In this document: positions 46,386 to 54,074 of the stretch, in pieces
How positions within the stretch are numbered: position 1 is the stretch's first letter
Layout: each line of letters starts with the position of its first letter
NCBI RefSeq assembly: GCF_014207935.1
Contig: NZ_JACHLL010000002.1
Coordinates: forward strand, 62,001 to 126,000
Reading direction: 5' to 3'
From: Pseudomonas fluvialis
GTDB lineage: Bacteria > Pseudomonadota > Gammaproteobacteria > Pseudomonadales > Pseudomonadaceae
DNA: 64,000 bases
Position numbers and translations under genes: made by a program
The notes under the pieces: generated by a model
Told to the model about the DNA's origin: nothing
Seen by the model: only the letters and a program-made list of their open reading frames with translations
The model's database searches: none

Positions 46386-48344
46386 TTGTTCAATAATCTG
46401 CTGATCCTTCTGGCCGCCTCGCTGGTGGTGATTGCCCTGTTCCGCCGCATCAACCTGCCGCCGGTGCTGGGCTACCTGTGCGTCGGACTGATCAGCGGCC
46501 CGGCAGCGTTCGGCTGGATCGACAAGCTCGGCCACGACGCCAACCTGCTCGGCGAGATGGGCGTGGTGTTCCTGCTCTTCAGCCTGGGCCTGGAGTTCTC
46601 CCTGCCGCGCATGCTAGCGCTGCGCAAAACCGTATTCGGCCTCGGCAGCCTGCAGGTGATTGCCTGCAGCCTGCCGCTGGCGGGGCTGTTCTATGCCCTT
46701 GGGGTGCCCCCCAGCACGGCCTTTCTGCTGGGTGCCGGCCTGTCGCTGTCCTCCACCGCCATCGTCAGCAAGGAGCTGACCAGCCTCGGCGAAATTTTCA
46801 GCCCCCACGGCCAGAACGCCATCGGCGTCCTGCTGTTCCAGGATCTGGTCGCCGTATTCCTGCTGACCCTGGTACCGGTGTTCGCCGGCCAGGGCGACAG
46901 CCAGTGGCAGATCGAACTGCCGCTAACTCTGGGCAAAGCCGTGCTGCTGTTCGTCGGCCTGATGGTGGTCAGCCGCTGGCTGTTGCCGCCGCTGTTCCAT
47001 GAAGTGGCCAGCGCCCGTTCGCCGGAACTGTTCGTCATGCTGGCGCTGGTCATTGTGCTGCTGACGGCCTGGCTGACCCATCTGCTCGGCCTGTCCATGG
47101 CCCTCGGCGCTTTCCTCGCCGGCATGCTGCTGGGCGAGAGCCACTACCGCCACCAGATCGAGGCAGATATCCGGCCCTTCCGCGACATTCTCCTGGGCCT
47201 GTTCTTCGTCAGTGTCGGCATGCTGATCGATCTGTCGCTGTTCTTCAGCGAGGGACCGAAGATTCTCGCCCTGACCCTGCTGCTGCTGGGCAGCAAGGGA
47301 CTGATCGTGGCGCTGCTGGTCAAATGGCGCGGCGCCAGCACGGAAACCGCCTGGCGTTCCGGCCTGGCACTGGCCCAGGGCGGCGAATTCTTCTTCGCCC
47401 TGCTGGCCCAGTTGCAGAACCTGGGCGCGGTGCACAACAGCGCAGCCAATGTGCTGGTGGCCTCGACCTTCTGTTCCATGGCCGTCACCCCGCTGCTGCT
47501 ACGTGCCGCGCCGCGGTTGGCGGCGCGCTGGCACCGCCGGGGCAAGGGCCATTCGCCGCTGGAGGAAATCCAGACCAGCAGCGCAGAACTCAGCGGGCAT
47601 GTACTGATCTGCGGCTACGGCCGCGTCGGCCAGTCGATTGGCCGCTTCCTGCGGCGCGAGCAGATTCCCTTCATTGCCCTGGATGATGACCCGGTACGGG
47701 TGCAGGAAGCCTCGGCCGGCGAGGAGAAGGTTCACTACGGCGACTCGAGGCGCAGCGATCTGCTGCAGGCGATGAACATCGCCAAGGCGCGCCTGCTGGT
47801 GGTGGCGGTGGACGACATCGGCGCGACCCGGCGCATCGTCGAGCAGGCCCGTGTGCTGCGCGCCGACATCCCGATTCTGGTGCGCACCCGCGACGACAGT
47901 AGCCTGGCCGAGCTGCAGAGCCTGGGCGCCAGCGAGGTGGTGCCGGAAATTCTCGAATCCAGTCTGATGCTCGCCGCGCACACGCTGACCATGCTCGGCG
48001 TGCCGCGTCATCGGGTGCAGAAGCACACCGACGAGGTACGGCATAACCGTTATCGCCTGCTGCAGGGCTTCTACCACGGCGGCCAGGTCGACCTGCTGGA
48101 TGCCCACGGCAGACCACGACGTCTGCTGCATGCCGTCACCCTCAGCGCTCAAGCCCATGCCTGCGGCAAACCGCTGGACGACCTGTCACTGGCAGCGCTG
48201 GAAGTGGAACTGCAGGGCGTAAGGCGTGATGGCCAGGATCTGTCTCTGGAGCACCTGACGTTGCAGGAAGGCGACACGCTGCTGCTCAGCGGCACACTCG
48301 GCGCCGTGGAAGCAGCAGAAAGCTACCTGCTCGGCGGCAGCTGA
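46386..48344 (+). CDS. KefB/KefC-type monovalent cation:proton antiporter
   Basis: 652 residues. The first ~390 form about 12 membrane helices of the CPA2 family (INLPPVLGYLCVGLISGPAA, then LLFSLGLEFSLPRM, FQDLVAVFLL and GAFLAGMLLGES). A TrkA-N/RCK domain follows with the nucleotide motif VLICGYGRVGQSIGRFL near residue 407, then a TrkA-C domain. It probably exports K+ or Na+ in exchange for H+ under ligand control. It starts with TTG, supported by AAGGAG eight bases before. Its 3' end overlaps the convergent tetR gene by 22 bp. Confidence 0.92.
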   Translation: MFNNLLILLAASLVVIALFRRINLPPVLGYLCVGLISGPAAFGWIDKLGHDANLLGEMGVVFLLFSLGLEFSLPRMLALRKTVFGLGSLQVIACSLPLAGLFYALGVPPSTAFLLGAGLSLSSTAIVSKELTSLGEIFSPHGQNAIGVLLFQDLVAVFLLTLVPVFAGQGDSQWQIELPLTLGKAVLLFVGLMVVSRWLLPPLFHEVASARSPELFVMLALVIVLLTAWLTHLLGLSMALGAFLAGMLLGESHYRHQIEADIRPFRDILLGLFFVSVGMLIDLSLFFSEGPKILALTLLLLGSKGLIVALLVKWRGASTETAWRSGLALAQGGEFFFALLAQLQNLGAVHNSAANVLVASTFCSMAVTPLLLRAAPRLAARWHRRGKGHSPLEEIQTSSAELSGHVLICGYGRVGQSIGRFLRREQIPFIALDDDPVRVQEASAGEEKVHYGDSRRSDLLQAMNIAKARLLVVAVDDIGATRRIVEQARVLRADIPILVRTRDDSSLAELQSLGASEVVPEILESSLMLAAHTLTMLGVPRHRVQKHTDEVRHNRYRLLQGFYHGGQVDLLDAHGRPRRLLHAVTLSAQAHACGKPLDDLSLAALEVELQGVRRDGQDLSLEHLTLQEGDTLLLSGTLGAVEAAESYLLGGS

Positions 48345-48895
48345 ACCCCGGCGGCGACCAGCAGCACGCTGGCCGCCGCAGCGGCCTGACGCCCCTGCTC
48401 GGCCGGTCCCTGCACATGGGCCAGACTCAGCGCGCCCTCAAACAACAGCAGCAACTGCTGGGCCAGCAGCGCCGGCTGCGCCACGCCCAGCTGCACCAGC
48501 GCACCATTGAACAGCTCGGCCAGCAGCACTTTGTGCCGCCGCGCCTGCTGGTGCAGCGGGTGTTCGGCCTGCTGGAATTCCGCCGCCGCATGGCTGAAGG
48601 GACAACCGCAGAAGTCCGCCGCCGCGATCCACTGCTGCAGCCCTTCGAAACAGGCCTGTAGAGCTTGCGCCGGCGGCTGCGCGAACACGGCCTGCAGCAG
48701 AGTCGCCAGCTGTTCGTGACGTCGCTGCAGTGCCGCCAGCATCAGCTCGTCCTTGGAGGCAAAGTGCTTGTACAGAGTCATCTTGGCCACCCCGGACTCG
48801 GCCAGAATGCGCTCGATGCCAGTGGCGTGATAACCCTCGCGATAAAACAGCTGCAAGGCCGTATCCAGCAGTTGCTCGCGCTTGCTTGTGGCCAT
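48323..48895 (-). CDS. TetR-family transcriptional regulator
   Basis: 190 residues. The DNA-binding part reads REQLLDTALQLFYREGYHAT, GIERILAESGVAKMTLYKHF, typical of TetR regulators of the AcuR/NemR-like group; the C-terminal ligand domain holds FCGCPFSHAAAEF with two Cys, which may sense electrophiles. AGGAGGGG precedes two adjacent ATGs; the second (48895) has the better spacing. A 14-bp palindrome at 48946-48959 lies between it and the divergent metallo-hydrolase gene and is the likely operator. Confidence 0.88.
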   Translation of the reverse strand: MATSKREQLLDTALQLFYREGYHATGIERILAESGVAKMTLYKHFASKDELMLAALQRRHEQLATLLQAVFAQPPAQALQACFEGLQQWIAAADFCGCPFSHAAAEFQQAEHPLHQQARRHKVLLAELFNGALVQLGVAQPALLAQQLLLLFEGALSLAHVQGPAEQGRQAAAAASVLLVAAGVQLPPSR

Positions 48896-48945
48896 CATCC
48901 CCTCCTCGATCGAAACGCCGGTCATCGGCCAGCGCCTTGAACTAT

Positions 48946-48959
48946 ACAGACTGGTCTGT
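48946..48959. promoter_or_regulatory. candidate TetR operator
   Basis: ACAGAC-TG-GTCTGT is a perfect palindrome in the 96-bp gap between the divergent tetR (48895) and metallo-beta-lactamase-fold gene (48992). Flanking TAT/CTATTA gives an AT-rich promoter context. Position and symmetry suggest control of both genes. Confidence 0.7.
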
Positions 48960-48991
48960 CTATTATCCAGGCATCCACAAGGAGACGGATC

Positions 48992-49885
48992 ATGAACCGC
49001 GCCAAACGCCACCGCAGCAACACCCGCCTGAGCATCCTGCTCGCCCTTGCCCTGGCGCTACCCAGTGCCCACAGCCTGGCTGCGGGATTGCGTTTCAGCC
49101 TGGTCAGGACCGCCGAGACCGAGACCCTCGATGCCTTCACCGTAGAAGGTGGCCAGTGGACCGAAAAGGCCATTGCCAACCATGTCGCCGTGCTGGTCGA
49201 ACACCATGCCGCCACCCTGCTGATCGATACCAGCCTGGGCCGCCAGGTAGACAGCCAGTTCAACAGTGAAATGCCCTGGTGGGACAAGCCCCTGCTGCAG
49301 TACGGCAAGGTCGACCCGGTGCGTGACCAGCTCGAACGCGCCGGCCTTCGCCTGGACCGCATTCTGCTGACCCACAGCCACTGGGATCATGCCTCGGGCC
49401 TGCCCGACTTTGCCGAAGTGCCAGTGTGGGCGCCCTACGCCGAGATCGAGTTCAGCCAGATCGCCACGCCGCCGGCGGTACTGCCCAGCCAGTTCCGCCA
49501 CAAGCCACGCTGGCGCCCGGTGGTATACGAACCGACCCCTTTCCTGGGGTTCGAAGAGAGCCTGGATCTGTTCGGCGATAGCGCTGTGGTGCTGGTGCCC
49601 ATGCCCGGTCATACCCCGGGCGGCATGGGTGTATTCCTGACCCTCGAAGACGGCCGGCGCTTCTTCTTCACTGGTGATACCAGCTGGCGCCTGGAGGGCT
49701 TCACCGGACCGAAGGAAAAGTTCTGGATCAGCCGCGCCATGGTCGACAACGACCCGGCACAAACCACCGCGCAGCTGCGCAAGGTCCATGAGCTGATGGC
49801 CGCAGAACCCGAGCTGCGGGTGATCCCGGCTCACGATGAACGGGTCCAGCGCACTCTGGGCTACTTCCCACACTGGATCGAGTAA
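48992..49885 (+). CDS. exported metallo-beta-lactamase-fold hydrolase
   Basis: 297 residues with an N-terminal hydrophobic signal (STRLSILLALALALPSAHSL is the approximate span). The MBL metal motif is LLTHSHWDHASGL (H-x-H-x-D-H), followed by MPGHTPGGMGVFL, FTGDTSWRL and AHDERV, so both metal sites look complete. The substrate is unknown; relatives include lactonases and sulfatase-like hydrolases, and nothing points to beta-lactams. Strong AAGGAG site. Divergent from tetR. Confidence 0.87.
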   Translation: MNRAKRHRSNTRLSILLALALALPSAHSLAAGLRFSLVRTAETETLDAFTVEGGQWTEKAIANHVAVLVEHHAATLLIDTSLGRQVDSQFNSEMPWWDKPLLQYGKVDPVRDQLERAGLRLDRILLTHSHWDHASGLPDFAEVPVWAPYAEIEFSQIATPPAVLPSQFRHKPRWRPVVYEPTPFLGFEESLDLFGDSAVVLVPMPGHTPGGMGVFLTLEDGRRFFFTGDTSWRLEGFTGPKEKFWISRAMVDNDPAQTTAQLRKVHELMAAEPELRVIPAHDERVQRTLGYFPHWIE

Positions 49886-49990
49886 CTCGACCAAGGTCTA
49901 AAGGCTGTAATTGTTTCGTCATGTTGTAGTCCGCGGGCAGCATCAACTGCGGCTCTGCCGCCTCACCTGCCCGCGTGGAGACAACAACAA

Positions 49991-51310
49991 ATGATCCCAA
50001 CCCCACTCGCCCGTGCCGTAGCTTTTGCCACCGCCAGCACCTGCCTGACCCTGCCGACACTTGCTCAGGCCGAGTTCATCAAGGACAGCAAGGCCAGCCT
50101 GGAGCTGCGCAATTTCTACATGAACCGCGACTTCCGTCAGGACGGCGATCCGACCCTGCCGAAAGTGACCGGCAAGACGCCAACCGAGTACCGCAGCAAG
50201 TCCGAGGAGTGGGCCCAGGGCTTCCTGCTGCGCTATGAATCCGGCTTCACCGAAGGCACGGTTGGCGTCGGTGTGGATGCCATCGGCACCCTGGGCGTCA
50301 AGCTCGACTCCGGCCGTGGCGAAAGCGGCACCGGCCTGCTGCAGGTCGACCGGGAAACGGGGGAAGCCCAGGACAGCTATGGCGACCTCGGAGCCACGGC
50401 CAAGCTGCGTGTGTCGCAGACCGTACTCAAGGCCGGTACCCTGATGCCCAAGCTGCCGGTGGTGATGTCCAACGACTCGCGCCTGCTGCCGCAAAGCTTC
50501 CAGGGCGGCCAGATCAACTCGCTGGATATCGCCGGCATGACGATCGACGCCGGTCAGCTAAGCCGGGTCAACCAGCGCGACTCCTCGGACCACGAGGTCA
50601 TGACCATTACCAACGGCAGCGCCAAGGCCCGCGGCTTTACCGGCTTGCCGGGCACCGGCCTGGGCAGTGACGAGTTCAACTTCGCCGGCGCCAGCTACAA
50701 GTGGAACGACCAGCTGACCACCAGCTACCACTACGGCAACCTCGACCAGTACTACAACCAGCACTACCTCAATGCCGTACATGTGCTTCCACTGGCCGAC
50801 AAGCAAAGCCTGAAGACCGATCTGCGCTATGCCCGCTCCACCGACGACGGCCAGACCAACGTCGACAACACAAACCTCGGCGCCATGTTCACCTACGCAC
50901 TGGGCTTCCACAGCCTTGGCCTGGGTTACCAGAAAATGAGTGGCGACACCGGCTTTGCCTATATCAACGGCACCGACGCCTTCCTCACCAACTTCGTGCA
51001 GATCGGCGATTTCGCCTTCAAGGACGAGAAGTCCTGGCAGGCCCGCTATGACTACAACTTCGCTGGCCTGGGCATTCCCGGCCTGACCTTCATGACCCGC
51101 TACGTCAACGGCGACAACATCGATCAGGGTGTAGTCGGTGCCAGCGAAGGCAAGGAGTGGGAACGCAACACCGATATCGCCTACGTGATCCAGGACGGGC
51201 CGCTGAAGAATGTCGGCTTCAAGTGGCGCAATGCCACCGTACGTTCGAATTTCGGCAATGATCTGGACGAGAACCGTTTCATCGTCAGCTACATCCTGCC
51301 GCTCTGGTAA
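49991..51310 (+). CDS. OprD-family outer membrane porin
   Basis: 439 residues with a signal peptide (cleavage after TLAQA) and the OprD pattern: EFIKDSKASLELRNFYMNRD at the mature N-terminus, EWAQGFLLRYESGFTEGTVG, and a C-terminal beta strand ending in FIVSYILPLW with the terminal aromatic residue needed for outer membrane assembly. These 18-strand porins admit basic amino acids, carboxylates or aromatic acids; the substrate cannot be told. It stands alone, with a strong hairpin after it. Confidence 0.95.
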   Translation: MIPTPLARAVAFATASTCLTLPTLAQAEFIKDSKASLELRNFYMNRDFRQDGDPTLPKVTGKTPTEYRSKSEEWAQGFLLRYESGFTEGTVGVGVDAIGTLGVKLDSGRGESGTGLLQVDRETGEAQDSYGDLGATAKLRVSQTVLKAGTLMPKLPVVMSNDSRLLPQSFQGGQINSLDIAGMTIDAGQLSRVNQRDSSDHEVMTITNGSAKARGFTGLPGTGLGSDEFNFAGASYKWNDQLTTSYHYGNLDQYYNQHYLNAVHVLPLADKQSLKTDLRYARSTDDGQTNVDNTNLGAMFTYALGFHSLGLGYQKMSGDTGFAYINGTDAFLTNFVQIGDFAFKDEKSWQARYDYNFAGLGIPGLTFMTRYVNGDNIDQGVVGASEGKEWERNTDIAYVIQDGPLKNVGFKWRNATVRSNFGNDLDENRFIVSYILPLW

Positions 51311-51317
51311 GCGACCT

Positions 51318-51352
51318 TTGGCCGCAGGCCTCCACGCCAGGCCTGCGGCCAA
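51318..51352. terminator. hairpin after the OprD-family gene
   Basis: TTGGCCGCAGGCCT and AGGCCTGCGGCCAA make a perfect 14-bp stem with a 7-nt loop, 7 bp after the porin stop. No T-run follows on the plus strand, so it could stabilise the transcript end instead of terminating on its own. Confidence 0.65.
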
Positions 51353-51435
51353 GCCGGCAACAAGCTGAACGAACGGTCAAATGCGACCATGGACGACTGG
51401 CACACAACAACACGGCTACGGTAACCTTGCCGAAG

Positions 51436-51449
51436 TTGACTTGGATCAA
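51436..51449 (+). promoter_or_regulatory. Anr/FNR box upstream of anr
   Basis: TTGAC-TTGG-ATCAA matches the Anr/FNR consensus TTGAT-N4-ATCAA at 9 of 10 positions. It ends 11 bp before the anr start codon, so bound Anr would more likely block than activate its own transcription. Confidence 0.7.
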
Positions 51450-51460
51450 GGAACTCGACC

Positions 51461-52195
51461 ATGCCGGAAAGCATCAAGGCTCGCTCACACAACCACGCGC
51501 ACTGCAAGGACTGCAGCCTGGCTCCGCTGTGCCTGCCCATCTCTCTGGAAATGCAGGACATGGACGCCCTCGACGAGATCGTCAAGCGTGGCCGCCCGCT
51601 GAAGAAGGGCGAGTTCCTGTTCCGCCAGGGTGAAACCTTCAATTCGGTGTTCGCCGTGCGTGCCGGCGCGCTCAAGACCTTCAGCGTCACCGACGGTGGC
51701 GAAGAACAGATCACCGGTTTCCACCTGCCCAGCGAGCTGGTCGGCCTGTCCGGCATGGACACTGACCACTACCCGGTGTCGGCCATGGCCCTGGAAACTA
51801 CCTCGGTGTGCGAGATCCCCTTCGATCGTCTGGAAGAACTCTCCGCCCAGTTGCCGCAACTGCGCCGTCAACTGATGCGCATCATGAGCCGCGAGATCCG
51901 CGAAGATCAGCAGATGATGCTGCTGCTGTCGAAGAAGACCGCCGACGAGCGCATCGCCACCTTTCTGGTCAACCTGTCGGCACGCTTCCGTGCCCGCGGC
52001 TTCTCGGCCAACCAGTTCCGCCTGTCGATGTCGCGCAACGAGATCGGCAACTACCTCGGCCTTGCCGTGGAAACCGTCTCCCGCGTCTTCACCCGCTTCC
52101 AGCAGAACGGCCTGCTCGAAGCCGAAGGCAAGGAAGTGCACATCCTCGACCCGATCGAGCTGTGCGCCCTGGCAGGTGGCAACGCCGAGCATTGA
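51461..52195 (+). CDS. anr: anaerobic transcriptional regulator Anr (FNR family)
   Basis: 244 residues. Oxygen sensor controlling denitrification and arginine fermentation genes. The four cluster ligands are present: Cys15, Cys18 and Cys24 in [11 protein letters not shown], plus Cys117 in [10 protein letters not shown] cyclic-nucleotide-like beta-barrel and dimer helix follow, and the recognition helix holds Glu204-x2-Ser207-Arg208 (AVETVSRVF), the FNR specificity pattern. AAGGA precedes ATG 51461. apt follows after 17 nt, as in other pseudomonads. An Anr box lies directly upstream. Confidence 0.97.
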   Translation: MPESIKARSHNHAHCKDCSLAPLCLPISLEMQDMDALDEIVKRGRPLKKGEFLFRQGETFNSVFAVRAGALKTFSVTDGGEEQITGFHLPSELVGLSGMDTDHYPVSAMALETTSVCEIPFDRLEELSAQLPQLRRQLMRIMSREIREDQQMMLLLSKKTADERIATFLVNLSARFRARGFSANQFRLSMSRNEIGNYLGLAVETVSRVFTRFQQNGLLEAEGKEVHILDPIELCALAGGNAEH

Positions 52196-52212
52196 GCGGG
52201 AGGCTGGCACCG

Positions 52213-52761
52213 ATGATTTTCGACGAATGTGACATCAAGTCGCTGATCCGGCCGGTGCCGGACTTCCCCAAGCCGGGCGTAGTGTTTCGCGACATCACCC
52301 CCCTGTTCCAGTCGCCCCGCGCCTTGCGCATGGTCGCGGACAGTTTCATCCAGCGCTATGTGGAAGCCGACTTCAGCCATGTTGGCGCCATGGATGCGCG
52401 CGGCTTCATCATCGGCTCGATCATCGCCTACGAACTCAACCGCCCGCTGGTGCTGTTCCGCAAGCAGGGCAAGCTGCCGGCAGACGTGATTGGCGAGGCC
52501 TACCAGACCGAGTACGGCCAGGCCCTGCTGGAAGTGCATGCCGACAGCCTGTGCGACGGCGACAAGGTACTGATCTTCGATGACCTGATCGCCACCGGCG
52601 GCACCCTGCTCGCCGCCGCCCGCCTGGTACGCCGTCTGGGTGCCCAGGTGTTCGAGGCCGCCGCCATCATCGACCTGCCGGAACTGGGTGGCTCCACCCT
52701 GTTGCAGGACGCCGGTATCCCCACCTTCTGCCTGACCGCCTTCGCCCTCGACGAAGCCTGA
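52213..52761 (+). CDS. apt: adenine phosphoribosyltransferase
   Basis: 182 residues. Converts adenine and PRPP to AMP. Motifs: [40 protein letters not shown] and the PRPP loop [23 protein letters not shown] 52213 has GGGAGG nine bases upstream; the frame runs further into anr without support. Close spacing suggests transcription with anr, which would tie purine salvage to the oxygen regulator's transcript. Confidence 0.96.
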   Translation: MIFDECDIKSLIRPVPDFPKPGVVFRDITPLFQSPRALRMVADSFIQRYVEADFSHVGAMDARGFIIGSIIAYELNRPLVLFRKQGKLPADVIGEAYQTEYGQALLEVHADSLCDGDKVLIFDDLIATGGTLLAAARLVRRLGAQVFEAAAIIDLPELGGSTLLQDAGIPTFCLTAFALDEA

Positions 52762-52955
52762 CCCTCGCACCACGCGCCTCGGTAACACCCAGTCGCTCAC
52801 ACAGAGCCCACCGCCCACCCTAAGTTGGCGGCGGACGGTCGCATCTTTTATGACAATTACATCAACCAATGACACAGTCATCCGTGTCTTGGCGAAGTGC
52901 CCATACAAGAATGCACCTGCCACGCTGCAGGCTCAGAACAGAGGAGCTCGCCCCC

Positions 52956-53798
52956 ATGACTGCCGAAACCGCCGCCCCGAGCGTACAGATCCGCGCCAAC
53001 TTCCCGGTGCGCCGCATGGACTTCAGTTTCGCCGACACCGGCAAGTACTGGTGGAGCGGCAACCCGTTCATGACCCAGTTCATGAACAACCTGTCCTCGC
53101 TGTTCCCCTACGGCGAGAAGTTCTTCGTCGACAGCGTTCGCGGCGTACGCGAGGAGATCAAGGACCCGCAGCTGCAAAAGGATATTAGCGCCTTCATCGG
53201 TCAGGAAGCGATGCACTCCAAGGAGCACGCCACCTACAACGAGTATGCCGAGGCCTACAACATTGACCTGCATACCCTTGAGCTGCGCATCAAGGTGCTG
53301 ATGGAGTGGGTGACCAAGATCACCACCAAGAAGATGCGCGTGGCCGCCACCTGCGCCCTTGAGCACTTCACCGCGACCATGGCCGAGCAGTTGCTGATCC
53401 GCGAAGACATCAACATGCAGATGACCGATCCGCGCATGTACAAGCTGTGGATGTGGCATGCCATCGAAGAGAACGAACACAAATCGGTGGCCTATGACGT
53501 CTACCAGGCCATCGGCGGCGGCTACTGGCTGCGCACCAGCACCATGCTGCTGACCACCATCCTGTTCCTCGGTGTGATCGCCTGGTTCCAGGTCGACCTG
53601 CTGCGCAAGGACGGCCAACTGTTCAACTGGAAGAGCTGGAAGTACGGCCTGAAAACCCTGTTCGGCCCTCGCAACGGCTACATCACCGGCCTGATCAAGC
53701 CTTACCTGCAGTACTACAAGCCTGGATTCCACCCGGCCCAGCAGGACACCCGCACCCTGGAAAAAACCTGGCGCGCCAAGCTCGGCTTCACCAACTAA
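52956..53798 (+). CDS. PF10118 family predicted metal-dependent hydrolase
   Basis: 280 residues, helical, with repeated His/Glu motifs able to bind a metal pair: IGQEAMHSKEHATYNEYAE, ALEHFTATMAEQLL and HAIEENEHKSVAYDVYQA. One C-terminal hydrophobic stretch (STMLLTTILFLGVIAWFQVD) suggests membrane association. The family is annotated as metal-dependent hydrolase from pattern only; a ferritin-like oxidase or hydroxylase activity is also possible. ATG 52956 follows GAGGAG. Two hairpins follow the gene. Confidence 0.82.
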   Translation: MTAETAAPSVQIRANFPVRRMDFSFADTGKYWWSGNPFMTQFMNNLSSLFPYGEKFFVDSVRGVREEIKDPQLQKDISAFIGQEAMHSKEHATYNEYAEAYNIDLHTLELRIKVLMEWVTKITTKKMRVAATCALEHFTATMAEQLLIREDINMQMTDPRMYKLWMWHAIEENEHKSVAYDVYQAIGGGYWLRTSTMLLTTILFLGVIAWFQVDLLRKDGQLFNWKSWKYGLKTLFGPRNGYITGLIKPYLQYYKPGFHPAQQDTRTLEKTWRAKLGFTN

Positions 53799-53805
53799 GC
53801 GCTTC

Positions 53806-53829
53806 GGCTGGCCGCCTCTGCGGCCAGCC
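53806..53829. terminator. first hairpin after the PF10118 gene
   Basis: GGCTGGCCGC and GCGGCCAGCC form a perfect 10-bp stem with a CTCT loop, 7 bp after the stop. No T-run; the stronger terminator lies 41 bp further on. Confidence 0.55.
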
Positions 53830-53870
53830 TCCCCCTGTGTTCCCGACGCGCTCCCCGGAGCGAACTTCTA

Positions 53871-53931
53871 CCGGCTGGGTCCTTCATCTCTGTGCCAACG
53901 CGCAGGGATGCAGGACCCAGCCGGCTTTTTT
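53871..53931 (+). terminator. long rho-independent terminator
   Basis: CCGGCTGGGTCCT (53871-53883) pairs with AGGACCCAGCCGG (53912-53924), with a further CATC/GATG pairing inside, and is followed by six T on the plus strand (53926-53931). It would stop transcripts from the PF10118 gene before rlhA. The rest of the 276-bp gap holds a TAAAAT that may be the rlhA -10 at about 54030. Confidence 0.85.
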
Positions 53932-54074
53932 CCCGCAGCACCGCTCTCATCCCAAGCCACGCCCAGCCCGGACCGACGAGCACCCGCTCAACGACCTGTT
54001 TTAGGCGCAGACAGCGCCCGCTTTCACGCTAAAATGCCCGGCTGTTCACCGATCCCCAGCCGAAGCCTGAAACC

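Noticed and set aside
51808..52761. 317-codon apt frame starting within anr
   Set aside because: The upstream part is an alternative frame of anr; the family start is at 52213 with a good ribosome site.
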